This document shows positions 18,447 through 28,081 of a stretch of DNA of 64,000 nt, piece after piece. The notes below the pieces were generated by a model that worked only from the letters and a program-made list of their open reading frames with translations, was not told where the DNA came from and did no database searches. This stretch comes from Clostridia bacterium (GTDB lineage Bacteria; Bacillota; Clostridia; Oscillospirales; Acutalibacteraceae), in assembly GCA_017480115.1 (NCBI GenBank), contig JAFVBH010000067.1, positions 1 to 64,000 of the forward strand. Direction: 5' to 3'. How positions within the stretch are numbered: the first letter of the stretch is position 1; every line of letters starts with the position of its first letter. The position numbers and the translations under genes were made by a program.

Positions 18447-19247
18447 TTATTTGGAAAGTTCCGCGTCCCGGCGCAGCGACGCATCAAACGCTTTTTTAAC
18501 AATTCCCGCAAAGTCGTCGTTTAACAAACTATTGACCCCCTCGATCGTTGTTCCGCCGGGTGAACAGACCTTTTTGACCAGCTCCGCTGCGGATTCGCCG
18601 CCGCTTGCCAATAATTTTGCGGAGCCCTCCGCCATTTTTGCAGCGACCTCGCCGGCAAACGCGCGGTCAAAACCCGCCGCTGCCGCCGCCTCGGCAAGCG
18701 CGTCAATATACATAAACGTATACGCCGGCGCGCAGCCGCCCAAAACGCCGAAAATGTTGATTTGCGCTTCCGGCACGTAAAATGCCGCGCCGAAGCTTTC
18801 ACAAATCGTTTTTACGGTTTCCAGCTGTGACGCTGTCACGTTTTGATTGCCGCAATAGGCGGATACCGCAGCCCCCACCTTTGCGTTCAAATTGGGGAAA
18901 ATTCTTGCAACCGCGACAGATTCGTGATAGAATGAACCAATATAATCCGTCGTCTTGCCGGCGGCAATGGAGATCACAAGGAGGTCGCGTCGGTTGACGG
19001 CTTCGGCAGTCTGCGGCAGAAGTTCCGGCAAAATTTGCGGTTTCACCGCAAGAATTACGGTATCGCAGGCGCAGAGGATTTCCTCCTGCGTGGATACGCG
19101 CAATCCGCACGCTTCGCAAAAGGTTTTCAGCGCGTCTCTATTCACATCTGTTACATAAATATCTTCAGGTGCGGCAATTGCGGACGACGCGATCCCGTTC
19201 AAAATGGGTTTCGCCATATTTCCGCAGCCGATGCATCCGATCTTCAT
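18447..19247 (-). CDS. proC: Pyrroline-5-carboxylate reductase
   Basis: 266 residues. The N-terminal NAD(P) fold begins MKIGCIGCGNMAKPILNGI, and the C-terminal dimer domain carries the ProC signature near SPGGTTIEGVNSL. It catalyses the last step of proline synthesis from P5C. The ATG at 19247 has AAGGAG eight bases upstream; a GTG nine bases earlier lies against that site. Divergent from coaX across 73 bases. A proline symporter lies 2.5 kb downstream on the same strand. Confidence 0.93.
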   Translation of the reverse strand: MKIGCIGCGNMAKPILNGIASSAIAAPEDIYVTDVNRDALKTFCEACGLRVSTQEEILCACDTVILAVKPQILPELLPQTAEAVNRRDLLVISIAAGKTTDYIGSFYHESVAVARIFPNLNAKVGAAVSAYCGNQNVTASQLETVKTICESFGAAFYVPEAQINIFGVLGGCAPAYTFMYIDALAEAAAAAGFDRAFAGEVAAKMAEGSAKLLASGGESAAELVKKVCSPGGTTIEGVNSLLNDDFAGIVKKAFDASLRRDAELSK

Positions 19248-19320
19248 CACGATCACTCCTTTTCATTTTTACCATCATACCACTGTTTCCGCAAAAATAC
19301 AAGAAGAAAGGCGTTTTCCT

Positions 19321-20097
19321 ATGATTCTTACCATTGATATTGGAAATTCCAACATCACATTCGGCTGCCACACGGGGACGCGGCTGACCTTCACCGCCCG
19401 CATCGCCACCGATCGTGGCCGCACTGCAGACCAATACGGCGCAGAGATCATTCAGATACTGTCCTTATATCATGTCAACATCAATGAAGTAACCGACGCG
19501 GCAATCAGCTCCGTTGTCCCGGAATTAACGGAAAGCCTTGCCTATGCGGCGGAAAAAATTACCAAAAAGCGCCCTTTGGTGGTGGGACCCGGCGTCAAGA
19601 GCGGGTTGAATATAAAAATAGAAAATCCCGCGCAGTTGGGCGCCGATCTTGTATGCACCGCGGTGGGCGCAGTGGGGCGGTATCCCCTGCCCTGCCTGAT
19701 TTTAGATCTGGGCACAGCAACGAAAATCAGCGTGCTTGATACAGACGGCGCTTTTTTAGGCTGCACCATCAGCCCCGGCGTGATGCTCTCACTCAACGCA
19801 TTAAGCAGCGGCGCCTCGCTGCTGCCGTCGCTGTATCTGGATACGCCGAAAACTGCCATCGGCACCAACACTGCAAAGAGCATGCAAGCGGGGATCGTGC
19901 TGGGCACCGCCTGTATGCTGGACGGTCTGTGCGCAAGGATTGAAACGGAAATGGGCAAACCTGCGGCGTCCATCGTCGCCACCGGCGGACTTGCGCCACG
20001 GATCGTAAAGTTCTGCGACAGGGAGATCACCATAGCGCCCGATCTCATTTTGGACGGTCTCATGACGATTTATCATAAAAACAGAACAAAGAAATAA
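19321..20097 (+). CDS. coaX: Type III pantothenate kinase
   Basis: 258 residues of the ASKHA fold. MILTIDIGNSNITFG carries the catalytic Asp, VVGPGVKSGL and GADLVCTAVGA are the CoaX middle motifs, ILDLGTATKISV is the phosphate-2 loop, and CTISPGVMLSLNAL and VATGGLA follow. It performs the first step of CoA synthesis. The start is placed at 19321, where homology to the family begins; the upstream in-frame extension overlaps the divergent proC gene. Confidence 0.93.
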   Translation: MILTIDIGNSNITFGCHTGTRLTFTARIATDRGRTADQYGAEIIQILSLYHVNINEVTDAAISSVVPELTESLAYAAEKITKKRPLVVGPGVKSGLNIKIENPAQLGADLVCTAVGAVGRYPLPCLILDLGTATKISVLDTDGAFLGCTISPGVMLSLNALSSGASLLPSLYLDTPKTAIGTNTAKSMQAGIVLGTACMLDGLCARIETEMGKPAASIVATGGLAPRIVKFCDREITIAPDLILDGLMTIYHKNRTKK

Positions 20098-20128
20098 GAA
20101 AAACAGTCCTTTCAAAAAAACGGTCTTT

Positions 20129-20196
20129 ATAAGGAGAGCGCCTACGGCGTATCACCCACCGCGTCTCCCTGCCCGGTCGGTTCGGCGGGCGTTAAA
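20129..20196. repeat. Dispersed GC-rich structured element, copy 1
   Basis: About 68 bases between coaX and a terminator, containing GCCTACGG, GTATCA, GTCTCCC, GGTCGGTTCGGCG in this order. The same order is found at 52587-52655, and its distal TTCGGCGGGCGTTA also occurs at 37408-37421. Internal pairing is extensive (GGAGA/TCTCC; GCCCG/CGGGC). Confidence 0.7.
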
Positions 20197-20242
20197 ATCT
20201 TTTATATTTCATAGAAAACGGAGACGCTTCCTGGAAATATCA

Positions 20243-20280
20243 AAACGGCTTACCTCGCGGCAAGCCGTTTTTCGTTTTTT
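20243..20280. terminator. Bidirectional terminator between coaX and the large dockerin gene
   Basis: AACGGCTT / AAGCCGTT arms followed by TTTCGTTTTTT on the plus strand and by TTTTG on the minus strand; the two genes converge here. Confidence 0.85.
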
Positions 20281-20288
20281 GGGTTTTA

Positions 20289-23200
20289 TTACGCAGACGC
20301 TTTTGTCAGATATTCCAGATAATCGGGAACAGCGGTAACGCCGTTTCTGATGATGGATACCTTCACGATGTCGTAACCGATGATATTCGGCTCTTCATCG
20401 TTCTTGAGCAGTCTCGCCGCATATCTGAGCAGCAGTCGAGCATCGGAAGACTTGATGTAACGGTCGCCGTCAGCGTCGGCAGCTACAAGTCTGTATGCAT
20501 CGGGTACGTCCAGTCTTGCGCTGATGCGAAGCGCCAAGCGCGCATCTGCGGAATTGATCTTACCGTCCTGATTCAGATCGCCGACAACGCCGACCTTGAC
20601 GGTTCTGATCTCATCGTTACGCTCGGTGGTGCGAGGCTCAGTCACGATGGTCTGCGCAGGCGCTGTCGTCTCGATGGGCTGCGCAGGCGCTGTCGTCTCG
20701 ACGGGCTCCGCAGGCTGCGTGGTCTCGGAGGGCTTTTCGGGATCCAGCTTCGGAATACCGCGGGTCTCCTTAACGCCGTCAATGGCGCAAATTCTCTCCT
20801 CTACGCCGGTCTCGTCCACAGTGGGCGCCTTGACGACCTTCCACTCGCCGAAACTGTGTCCGGTCGCGGGAACTTCCTCAGTACCGAGCACCACGTTGTC
20901 GCGCGTACATACACGGCGGGCAACGCCCGGCTGCGTACAGGTCGGCGCCTTGACAATCACAAGCGTACCCTCGTCATGTCCCAGCGCGGGAACGGTCTCT
21001 GTTGCGTAAACCTCGCCGCAAAGGGTACATTTCTGTACTCTTGTGCCGGCTGCAGTACATGTCGCGGCTTTCGTGGTAACCCACTGTTTGTTATGCGCAC
21101 CCTCATGGATCAACACGCCGGTCGTCTCGTCAAAGATATAAATCTTTCCGTCAATGGTGGTCTCGCCGACTGCAACGATATTGTTATTGTCGGGATCCAA
21201 ATAGCGGGTTTTTGCCGCCTTGCTTGCGTCAAAGACACGGTTATCATTCTTATCCGTATACAGCCAGCCGGAAACTTCCTGTCCTGCCCACAGATACTTA
21301 CTGCCCTTAATGACAAGGTTCTTATCGTAATTATCCGTATTGTTGCCGACGGTCTTTCGGATATTGATTTCCTCCGTCCATGCCCCGCGCAGCAGTTCGC
21401 CGGTGGTCTTATCGAAGACATACTTATAATCATGTCTCCATACGTAGCCTTTCAGCTTCTTGCCCAAGCGGACTTCGCCGCCTTCTGTACGGGTGCCGTC
21501 GAAGAAATACCACTTGCCGTCGATCTGCGACCACTGGTCATAGATCATGCGTCCCGCATGGATACAATATTCACTGTAAGGCAGGTTGGCTTTCTTGTCG
21601 GGGGTATTGTTGTCTCTGTAGATCGCGTCCTCGACAAGTTTGCCGTCGTCGTCAAACTTGTAGGTCAGGGTCATAACTTTCTTGAATACCTGCAGATAAC
21701 TTGCGCTCTGCTCGTCTCTACCGCCGTAGACCTCCTCGGTCACGTCCTGCGTGCCGGTCAGCAGATATCCGTCCGCGCCTGCGCGATAAACGTCGTCGCC
21801 TACGGGAATCCATCTGTCCTTGGCGATTGTGCCGCCGAAGGCGTACATCTTTTTGCCGGTGGCAGCATCGCGGACGAAGCCGGTATAATCGTCGGTCTTA
21901 TAGCCGCAGACGGCGCAGACGAATTTACCGTTGGTATAGGTAAAGTCATGATCGCCGGATTCGGTGCAATCGACTTTTCTTGTCATCGTGTACTCGTCGA
22001 TGAGTTCATCGGTCTGATTGCCCTCTGCATCGGTCGTAACGTTGTAGGTCTTTACGGTAAAGGTCTTATCCGTCGTTTCAACGGAAATATAGACCGCGTC
22101 AAAATCGAAGTTGGTATACGCAAAGTTATACGCGGGATTTTCCACGGATACATAGGACTTCTCGCCGGTCGTACCGGAAATGATATACACCGCGCCGTTT
22201 TCCTCGTCAACCTCGCCGCCGGTCATGGGCTGGGTTCTCACATAGGAATGATCGTGTCCGGAGAATACAAAATCGAATCCGACTTCATCGACCACAGGAG
22301 GAACATTCTGATTGATAGGCGCGTTACCGCCGCCGGAGGCATTGGTGTAATAGGGAGGCTGATGCAGCGTCAGCACTTTCCAATGGGCGTCGGAGTTCTT
22401 CGCGTCCTCCTTGATCCATTCCAGCGCGTTCAGCAGATCGGCAGTGTCGGTCTCATAGTTGATGGTCGCAACGTAGACGTTACCGTATTCCACGGAATAT
22501 GCCGCGCCCATGGCGCCGCTGTCCAGATTGAAGATCGCCGCGGCGTTCTCACCGGAGAAGTTGCCCTCATATTCGTGGTTACCCAAAACGTGGATGGTAT
22601 CAATGCCGCCCAGATGCTCTACGCTGTACAGATCCAGCAGCGTATCCCAGCCGAACTTCTTTTCCCCAACGTTGGTGGTGTACACGCCGGCGTTATCCAC
22701 GGCGTCGCCGGTCTGAATATTGAAATCATACTTGCCGGAGCCGACGACTCTGTCGATGATCTTGCCCGAGGGGGTCAGATCCTCCGCCTGAATGTCACCG
22801 ATCACGAAGAATGCCGTATCGGTCTGTTTGTCCTTCAGCGTGAATGTATACGGCGCGGACCAGTTTTCACCGTCGCCGACTCTGTAAACATAGGCGGTAT
22901 CCACCTTGAGATCGCTTACAGTTACCGTATTATTTTTAACAATATCCTTGGAGTTCACAAACGTCAGAAGCTCTGTTTTGCCCGTAACGGAGGCGAACGC
23001 CGCTTCCTTGCTCTTGTCATATGCGGTCTTTTCTGCAATTTGCAGAACCGCCGCGTCGTTGGTCGCGTAGGGATCGCTTCGCCATGTGACCGTCTTGGAG
23101 GAATCGCTGTCGCCGGTCGCGGTCAGCAGGATCGTCTTAGGCAGCTTGTCCGCCAAAGACGCGGGCACTGCGAATACGTTAAAGCTGTTGTTAAAGGATC

Positions 23201-26200
23201 TTGCACCGTCCTTTTCCGCGAACAGGCGGATCGTGCCCTGGACAATATATTCCGCAGGAATTTCAACAGCGCCGTTTTCATCGGTAACCCCCAGCAGCGT
23301 ACCGTCGTCTTTATATACGGAAACACCGGATGCAATATTCCCGTCATTGTCTTTCACGGTCACCACAGCGGGCTGACCGACGACGAGATAGCCGGAAGAA
23401 ATCTGATACGCCGCAGTAACGGGCAGGGCAATATCCCCGGTACCAAACACGGGAAGATGGGTATCCTCCGCAGCGGCGGAGAACTCGCCCTCCGCATTAT
23501 AGACAAAGTCAAAGCCTTCGATCAGGCTGCCGGGGATACCGTAGGTCACGGTCGCAATCGTGCCGTCGGATTCCGCATCGGGCGCCTTAACCGCCTTGAG
23601 CGTCAGCGTGTTGGTGGGAGCGCTGTAGGTATAGGAGCTGCCCGCCGCGTACGCGTCCGCAAAGGTCACGGTGTAATCCGTAAAATCAGCGCCTGCGCGC
23701 AGGGCGATCGTTGCTTTATCGTAGGCTTTGCCGTCGCTGGATTTCAGCGCAACGGCGACCTTATCGCCGAGAAGCGGCGTCTTTGTAGACGGCTCCGCCA
23801 CAATGGTGGGATATTCTTTGCCGCCGTTTACGGTAAAGGTTCTGGTTTCCACCGTTTCATTGCCGAACTTGTCACGCACGGAGAGCTTCAGGCTATGAAC
23901 GCCGTCCGCCAGCGCCAGATCGTAAATTTCCGCCTTGCCGTCGATCAGATCTTCGGCATAGTTGGGATTGTCGTTGACGATCTTACCGTCGATGTACATA
24001 CGTACAACGTCGAGACCGGAGGTATACTTATTCTCTACGTCGTGGAACGCAGTGCGCAGGGACACGGTATTGGTATTCACGGTCGTTTCGCCGCTTTTAA
24101 TCTCAGCGGTATTGACCGACATGGTATCGATCACGGGCTCGTTGGTATCGTCGATATTTGCGCCGTAAACGAACTGCATGTTATCAAGATAGATCGCGCC
24201 CTTTGTAAGCGTACCCATGCCGGTGCCGGGTACGATCATCAGACGGAAGATCATACCCGCCTGCAGGGAGTACGGCGCGGGAAGGGTGGAAAGATCCGCT
24301 TCTACGTATTTCCAGCCTGTCCAGCAAAGACCGGGAGCCGGCAGCCCCATAGAGGCATACAGCTCCGCTTTCTCGGTATCCTCATAAGCCTTCGGTTCAT
24401 AAGTAAAGTCAATGGGCTGCAGCTTTTTGTCCTCGCCGCTGTTGACGTAGGCGCGCAGCCAGAAGTTGCCCGTTCCCTCGGGAACATAGACCCACACGCC
24501 GACCTTGGTGGGCGTGCCGGGCACGTCGAAGTCCACGCGCGCACCGAAGCAGGTGCCGTCGGTGCCGGTGACCGGGTTGGTGGCGAAGTCATAGTTCAGC
24601 TTCAGCGACTGGGCGCCGAAGCGGACGGGATAATCGTCATAGATGCTGGCGATCTCCGCAGAGGGAATACCGCCGCGGTTATAGCTGCTGGTGTAATAAT
24701 TCGCGCCTGCCGCTGCAGCGTTCGCCGCCGCTGCGCCTGCGCCGCCCGCCATTTCGGCGGCATCATTCGGATTGGGATTATAGATCGTATAATCACTGCC
24801 CTCGAAGTCCAGCACAACCGTCGGCAGCTGTCCGATAATCGCTTTGATCGTCCCCTTCACTTTGGGGTTATTGACGCTTGTCGCCGTGACGTTTGCAGTA
24901 ATCGTTGTGCCGTCGGGCGTGGTGAGTTTGTTATCATTGAACGTACCGATCTGCGCAAGGCAGTCCGTACCGAATGCGGGGTCGCCCTCCACCGCGTTGG
25001 TCGCCGACCATACGATGTCGCCGTCTTTGTAGTTGACGTCGCGCCCCTCATATTTCATAATCAGATTAAAATCGGTGGTATCCTCAAAGCCGAGGCTGAT
25101 CTCATCATTCAGGAACGAAATGGAATCCGGGTCGCGGATCTCAACAGATACCGTGCCGCAAACCTCGCCGCCGGCAACATAGTTGACCGTGACCGCACCG
25201 GTTTTACCGCCGGAAACGAACACGCCCGTAGCCGCGTCGATGGTGCCGAAGCTGTTATCGGCAAGTTCAAATTTTCCGTCCTCGGGCAGATCAACCGGCG
25301 CGCCGGCGGAATCAACGCCGATGGCGTCAAAATCCACGGTTGAGCCGGGCGTATAGACCTCGTTCGTCGGGGTCAGAGACGCATGATCAAAGACGCCGGA
25401 GGGCAGCGCGTTGCTGGTGACCAGCAGCGCCGTGGATACCGTACGCTCTGTGCCGTCGGAGGGGTGATTTCTGCAAAACAGCTGGTTCTCACCCTCATGC
25501 TTGGAGATCATGGTCGCAGAACCGCCGCCGTCCATATTCATCGCCGTGACACAGCCCAAAGCCACCATGGTCTGCGCAACTTCCTGATAGGTCATACCGT
25601 TGGAACGGGGCGCCTGTCTGCCGTCAACGACCAGCAGTACGACGGAGCCGTCCTCCTTGATGCCGACGACACAGCGCGGGAACAGCGCCTCATCGGTCAT
25701 AAACGCCTCTTCGACGACCTTGCCGTCTCTGACGAAGATCGGGTTGCCGCCGATCGCCTCTTTTACATCGTCAACAGGCACATTACCATCGCGAATTACG
25801 GCGGTGCCGTCTTTCAGAATGGCAAAATACGATTCCTTGTTGGAATTGTTGAAATAGGTGGTGCCGTCCATGATCAGATAACCCATGGGCGCGCCGTTTG
25901 CCATGTTATAGAAGTCGGCGTTTACACCGGCAACGACCGCGGTCTGACCGTCGGCATTGCGCTTTTCATTAAACGCGACTGCCTGATCTCTGACCGTCTG
26001 CATGCCCGGCGTATTGCCGTTCTGATTCTTATAACTGGCTGCCAGCGAAGCGGAACCGCCCAGCTTGACGGTAAGCGCATACGCCATGTTCTGCTTCGTT
26101 CCGTCCGAATTGTTCAGAACGAAATGCGTTTCCTCAATATCCGGCGCAACCTTGTAATCCGTTTTGGACAACAGCCGGACATCTTCCCCCAGGCTTTCCG

Positions 26201-26306
26201 CATCGACAGCGACCTGCGCAAATACCGATACAGGCAGTATGGACACTGCCATCACGATTGCCAGAACCGCCGCGATCAAAGCACGGGGCGTCTTTGGTAG
26301 TCTCAT
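20289..26306 (-). CDS. Giant secreted phosphodiester glycosidase / metallophosphoesterase / dockerin protein
   Basis: 2005 residues. A signal peptide (to about SVFAQ) is followed by a NAGPA-type phosphodiester glycosidase domain (about 60-320; GVNADFYNM, VVDGRQAPRSNGMT, AMNMDGGGSATM). Then come Ig-like and carbohydrate-binding-like modules, and a fibronectin-like plus calcineurin-type phosphoesterase (about 1150-1470) with GDIQ, GDAVD, LGNHEY, TLHQPPYY and SGHDHSYVRTQ, all metal-ligand motifs intact. A cell-wall-repeat-like region, three Cys-pair repeats (CTLCGE type), a Thr/Pro linker and a type I dockerin end the protein. It may release phosphate from glycan phosphodiesters at the surface. 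The start at 26306 has AAAGGAGAG upstream. Confidence 0.9.
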   Translation of the reverse strand: MRLPKTPRALIAAVLAIVMAVSILPVSVFAQVAVDAESLGEDVRLLSKTDYKVAPDIEETHFVLNNSDGTKQNMAYALTVKLGGSASLAASYKNQNGNTPGMQTVRDQAVAFNEKRNADGQTAVVAGVNADFYNMANGAPMGYLIMDGTTYFNNSNKESYFAILKDGTAVIRDGNVPVDDVKEAIGGNPIFVRDGKVVEEAFMTDEALFPRCVVGIKEDGSVVLLVVDGRQAPRSNGMTYQEVAQTMVALGCVTAMNMDGGGSATMISKHEGENQLFCRNHPSDGTERTVSTALLVTSNALPSGVFDHASLTPTNEVYTPGSTVDFDAIGVDSAGAPVDLPEDGKFELADNSFGTIDAATGVFVSGGKTGAVTVNYVAGGEVCGTVSVEIRDPDSISFLNDEISLGFEDTTDFNLIMKYEGRDVNYKDGDIVWSATNAVEGDPAFGTDCLAQIGTFNDNKLTTPDGTTITANVTATSVNNPKVKGTIKAIIGQLPTVVLDFEGSDYTIYNPNPNDAAEMAGGAGAAAANAAAAGANYYTSSYNRGGIPSAEIASIYDDYPVRFGAQSLKLNYDFATNPVTGTDGTCFGARVDFDVPGTPTKVGVWVYVPEGTGNFWLRAYVNSGEDKKLQPIDFTYEPKAYEDTEKAELYASMGLPAPGLCWTGWKYVEADLSTLPAPYSLQAGMIFRLMIVPGTGMGTLTKGAIYLDNMQFVYGANIDDTNEPVIDTMSVNTAEIKSGETTVNTNTVSLRTAFHDVENKYTSGLDVVRMYIDGKIVNDNPNYAEDLIDGKAEIYDLALADGVHSLKLSVRDKFGNETVETRTFTVNGGKEYPTIVAEPSTKTPLLGDKVAVALKSSDGKAYDKATIALRAGADFTDYTVTFADAYAAGSSYTYSAPTNTLTLKAVKAPDAESDGTIATVTYGIPGSLIEGFDFVYNAEGEFSAAAEDTHLPVFGTGDIALPVTAAYQISSGYLVVGQPAVVTVKDNDGNIASGVSVYKDDGTLLGVTDENGAVEIPAEYIVQGTIRLFAEKDGARSFNNSFNVFAVPASLADKLPKTILLTATGDSDSSKTVTWRSDPYATNDAAVLQIAEKTAYDKSKEAAFASVTGKTELLTFVNSKDIVKNNTVTVSDLKVDTAYVYRVGDGENWSAPYTFTLKDKQTDTAFFVIGDIQAEDLTPSGKIIDRVVGSGKYDFNIQTGDAVDNAGVYTTNVGEKKFGWDTLLDLYSVEHLGGIDTIHVLGNHEYEGNFSGENAAAIFNLDSGAMGAAYSVEYGNVYVATINYETDTADLLNALEWIKEDAKNSDAHWKVLTLHQPPYYTNASGGGNAPINQNVPPVVDEVGFDFVFSGHDHSYVRTQPMTGGEVDEENGAVYIISGTTGEKSYVSVENPAYNFAYTNFDFDAVYISVETTDKTFTVKTYNVTTDAEGNQTDELIDEYTMTRKVDCTESGDHDFTYTNGKFVCAVCGYKTDDYTGFVRDAATGKKMYAFGGTIAKDRWIPVGDDVYRAGADGYLLTGTQDVTEEVYGGRDEQSASYLQVFKKVMTLTYKFDDDGKLVEDAIYRDNNTPDKKANLPYSEYCIHAGRMIYDQWSQIDGKWYFFDGTRTEGGEVRLGKKLKGYVWRHDYKYVFDKTTGELLRGAWTEEINIRKTVGNNTDNYDKNLVIKGSKYLWAGQEVSGWLYTDKNDNRVFDASKAAKTRYLDPDNNNIVAVGETTIDGKIYIFDETTGVLIHEGAHNKQWVTTKAATCTAAGTRVQKCTLCGEVYATETVPALGHDEGTLVIVKAPTCTQPGVARRVCTRDNVVLGTEEVPATGHSFGEWKVVKAPTVDETGVEERICAIDGVKETRGIPKLDPEKPSETTQPAEPVETTAPAQPIETTAPAQTIVTEPRTTERNDEIRTVKVGVVGDLNQDGKINSADARLALRISARLDVPDAYRLVAADADGDRYIKSSDARLLLRYAARLLKNDEEPNIIGYDIVKVSIIRNGVTAVPDYLEYLTKASA

Positions 26307-26519
26307 GTTATAACTCTCCTTTTTGCATATTTTGTACCGGATCGAAATCACGGCACCATATACTGCGGATTGTAGCGAAAAGTTATTACAACAATGTGAC
26401 ATATGTGTGAATTACGTTTGAATACAATACATTTATTATAAATATAATCACCCAAAACGATTGATACGCTTACACTTTCGGACTTTTCGGCAAAAATTTG
26501 ACAGCTCAAAAAAATTTAC

Positions 26520-26557
26520 AAAAAATCTCCCGATAAGGCACAAAACCCTATCGGGAG
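26520..26557 (-). terminator. Terminator of the solute-binding lipoprotein gene
   Basis: CTCCCGATA / TATCGGGAG arms and ATTTTTTG on the minus strand, just after the stop at 26579. Confidence 0.85.
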
Positions 26558-26578
26558 CATCTTATCGGGGCAAAAACG

Positions 26579-28081
26579 CTATACGACCTGCCACTGTTCC
26601 AGCGCCGAGAGCGGGCTGCCGAACGCCTCGTCCGCACCGGGAACAGCGATATTCCCGCCGCAGACCAGCAGATCCGATCGAAAACAAAGCGGGATAAAGG
26701 GAAAATCCTCCAAAAAAGCAGTTAAAAACGCCGCCACGGTGCCGCTGCCGTCCTCGACCGCCTGATACGCTGCATATGCGACAGAGGTCTCGGCAATGCC
26801 GTAACCCGCGTTCCCGCCGAAAAACGCATCGAGCGAACCGTCGCCGGGCAGCTTGACTTCGCCGAGATACAGCTCGTAATTGCCGTTCTCCAGCGCCTCG
26901 GTATAGGCTGCAAATGGCAGACTCCGGATATTGACCGTAATCCCGACCTGCGCAAGATTATTTTTTATACATTCCGCCGCCTCCATGCGATAGCCGCTCT
27001 CCGCATTTACCAGCAGGGAAAGCGTTTCGCCGCCCACCGGCTGCAGTGTACCCGCCGGCGCGTAGGTCACGCCTTCCTCCCGCAGCATTTGCTCTGCCGC
27101 CGCGGTATCCACTGCGGCGGCAAGCGTGTCGTCCATGTTCGCAGTTACCAGCTTCGACTGCCCCCGGAACGGCAGGATCGCCGCCTCCGCAAAGCCGCTG
27201 TAGACGCTGTCGGCGATCTCGGCGCGATTCACCGCATAAGCAAGGATTCGGCGCTGCGCACGGGACATATAATCCGCGTGCGCCCCTAAATATACAAGAC
27301 TGTTTTGCGAATACGCGTACATTGTCGCGCCGGAGCGTGCCATGCGCGCGCCGTAAAGATCAGAGCAAAAGAAGTCTATTTCACCGGTCTCCAGCATATA
27401 TTTCAGTTTGCCCGTATCGCTCGTTTCCACCAGCGACACCGCACCCACGCGCCCCTGTCTGCCGCTATGGGGATTTACCGTCAGCACCGCGCCGTCGGAA
27501 TCCCGCGTCAGCACAAATCTGCCGCTGCCGACAGGGAGACTGTCCGCACGCTCCGCCGTACCGTTTTTCACAATGGGAAAGGTCAGCAGCGCGGCTTTGC
27601 CGGGAAAACTGTCCGCATAAAGGAACTGTACCTCATACGCAGACACAGCGTTTGCCGCGGAAATACCGCTAAGCGCGCCGCTGTACAGCGCCGACGCTTT
27701 GGCTTTGATAAAAGAGTATACCACATCGGCGGCGGTCAACGCCGAACCGTCGGAAAACACGGTATCGACGGGCAGCGCCGCCGTCAGTGCGCTGCCGTTT
27801 TCCGTATAAGAGGCGCCGATCAGCGGATACACGGCACCGTCCGCGCCGACGGAAAACAGACCGTCATACAACAGCGGCATCAGCGCGTCATTGATATAGG
27901 AAATGCAAAAATAGGGGTTCATGCTGTCCTGCGCCGCATAAGGAGCGCGCAGCGTCAGTGCGGCGGTCTCCGACGCAGGCAGAGTGGTATGCTCGTCATC
28001 TCCGGTGGCAGGTCTGCCGCAAGAGGAAAATATCAGCGCAACGATCAGCAGCAGCGGCAGGCATTTATACAATACGGACAT
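26579..28081 (-). CDS. Solute-binding lipoprotein, SBP_bac_5 (oligopeptide/nickel-type)
   Basis: About 500 residues. With the start at 28081 the protein has a compact lipoprotein signal MSVLYKCLPLLLIVALIFSS followed by Cys21. The mature part has family 5 features: NPYFCISYINDALMPLLYDGL, FSDGSALTAADVVYSF and AYAVNRAEIADSVY. It binds peptides or a similar solute outside the membrane. No permease or ATPase is adjacent, so it is an orphan receptor or serves a distant transporter. An in-frame ATG at 28114 is possible; either start overlaps ymdB. Confidence 0.85.
   Translation of the reverse strand: MSVLYKCLPLLLIVALIFSSCGRPATGDDEHTTLPASETAALTLRAPYAAQDSMNPYFCISYINDALMPLLYDGLFSVGADGAVYPLIGASYTENGSALTAALPVDTVFSDGSALTAADVVYSFIKAKASALYSGALSGISAANAVSAYEVQFLYADSFPGKAALLTFPIVKNGTAERADSLPVGSGRFVLTRDSDGAVLTVNPHSGRQGRVGAVSLVETSDTGKLKYMLETGEIDFFCSDLYGARMARSGATMYAYSQNSLVYLGAHADYMSRAQRRILAYAVNRAEIADSVYSGFAEAAILPFRGQSKLVTANMDDTLAAAVDTAAAEQMLREEGVTYAPAGTLQPVGGETLSLLVNAESGYRMEAAECIKNNLAQVGITVNIRSLPFAAYTEALENGNYELYLGEVKLPGDGSLDAFFGGNAGYGIAETSVAYAAYQAVEDGSGTVAAFLTAFLEDFPFIPLCFRSDLLVCGGNIAVPGADEAFGSPLSALEQWQVV

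Noticed and set aside
20856-25343. A 1495-codon plus-strand frame opposite the large dockerin gene.
   Set aside because: The minus strand encodes recognised domains throughout; the plus frame is a codon-bias shadow.
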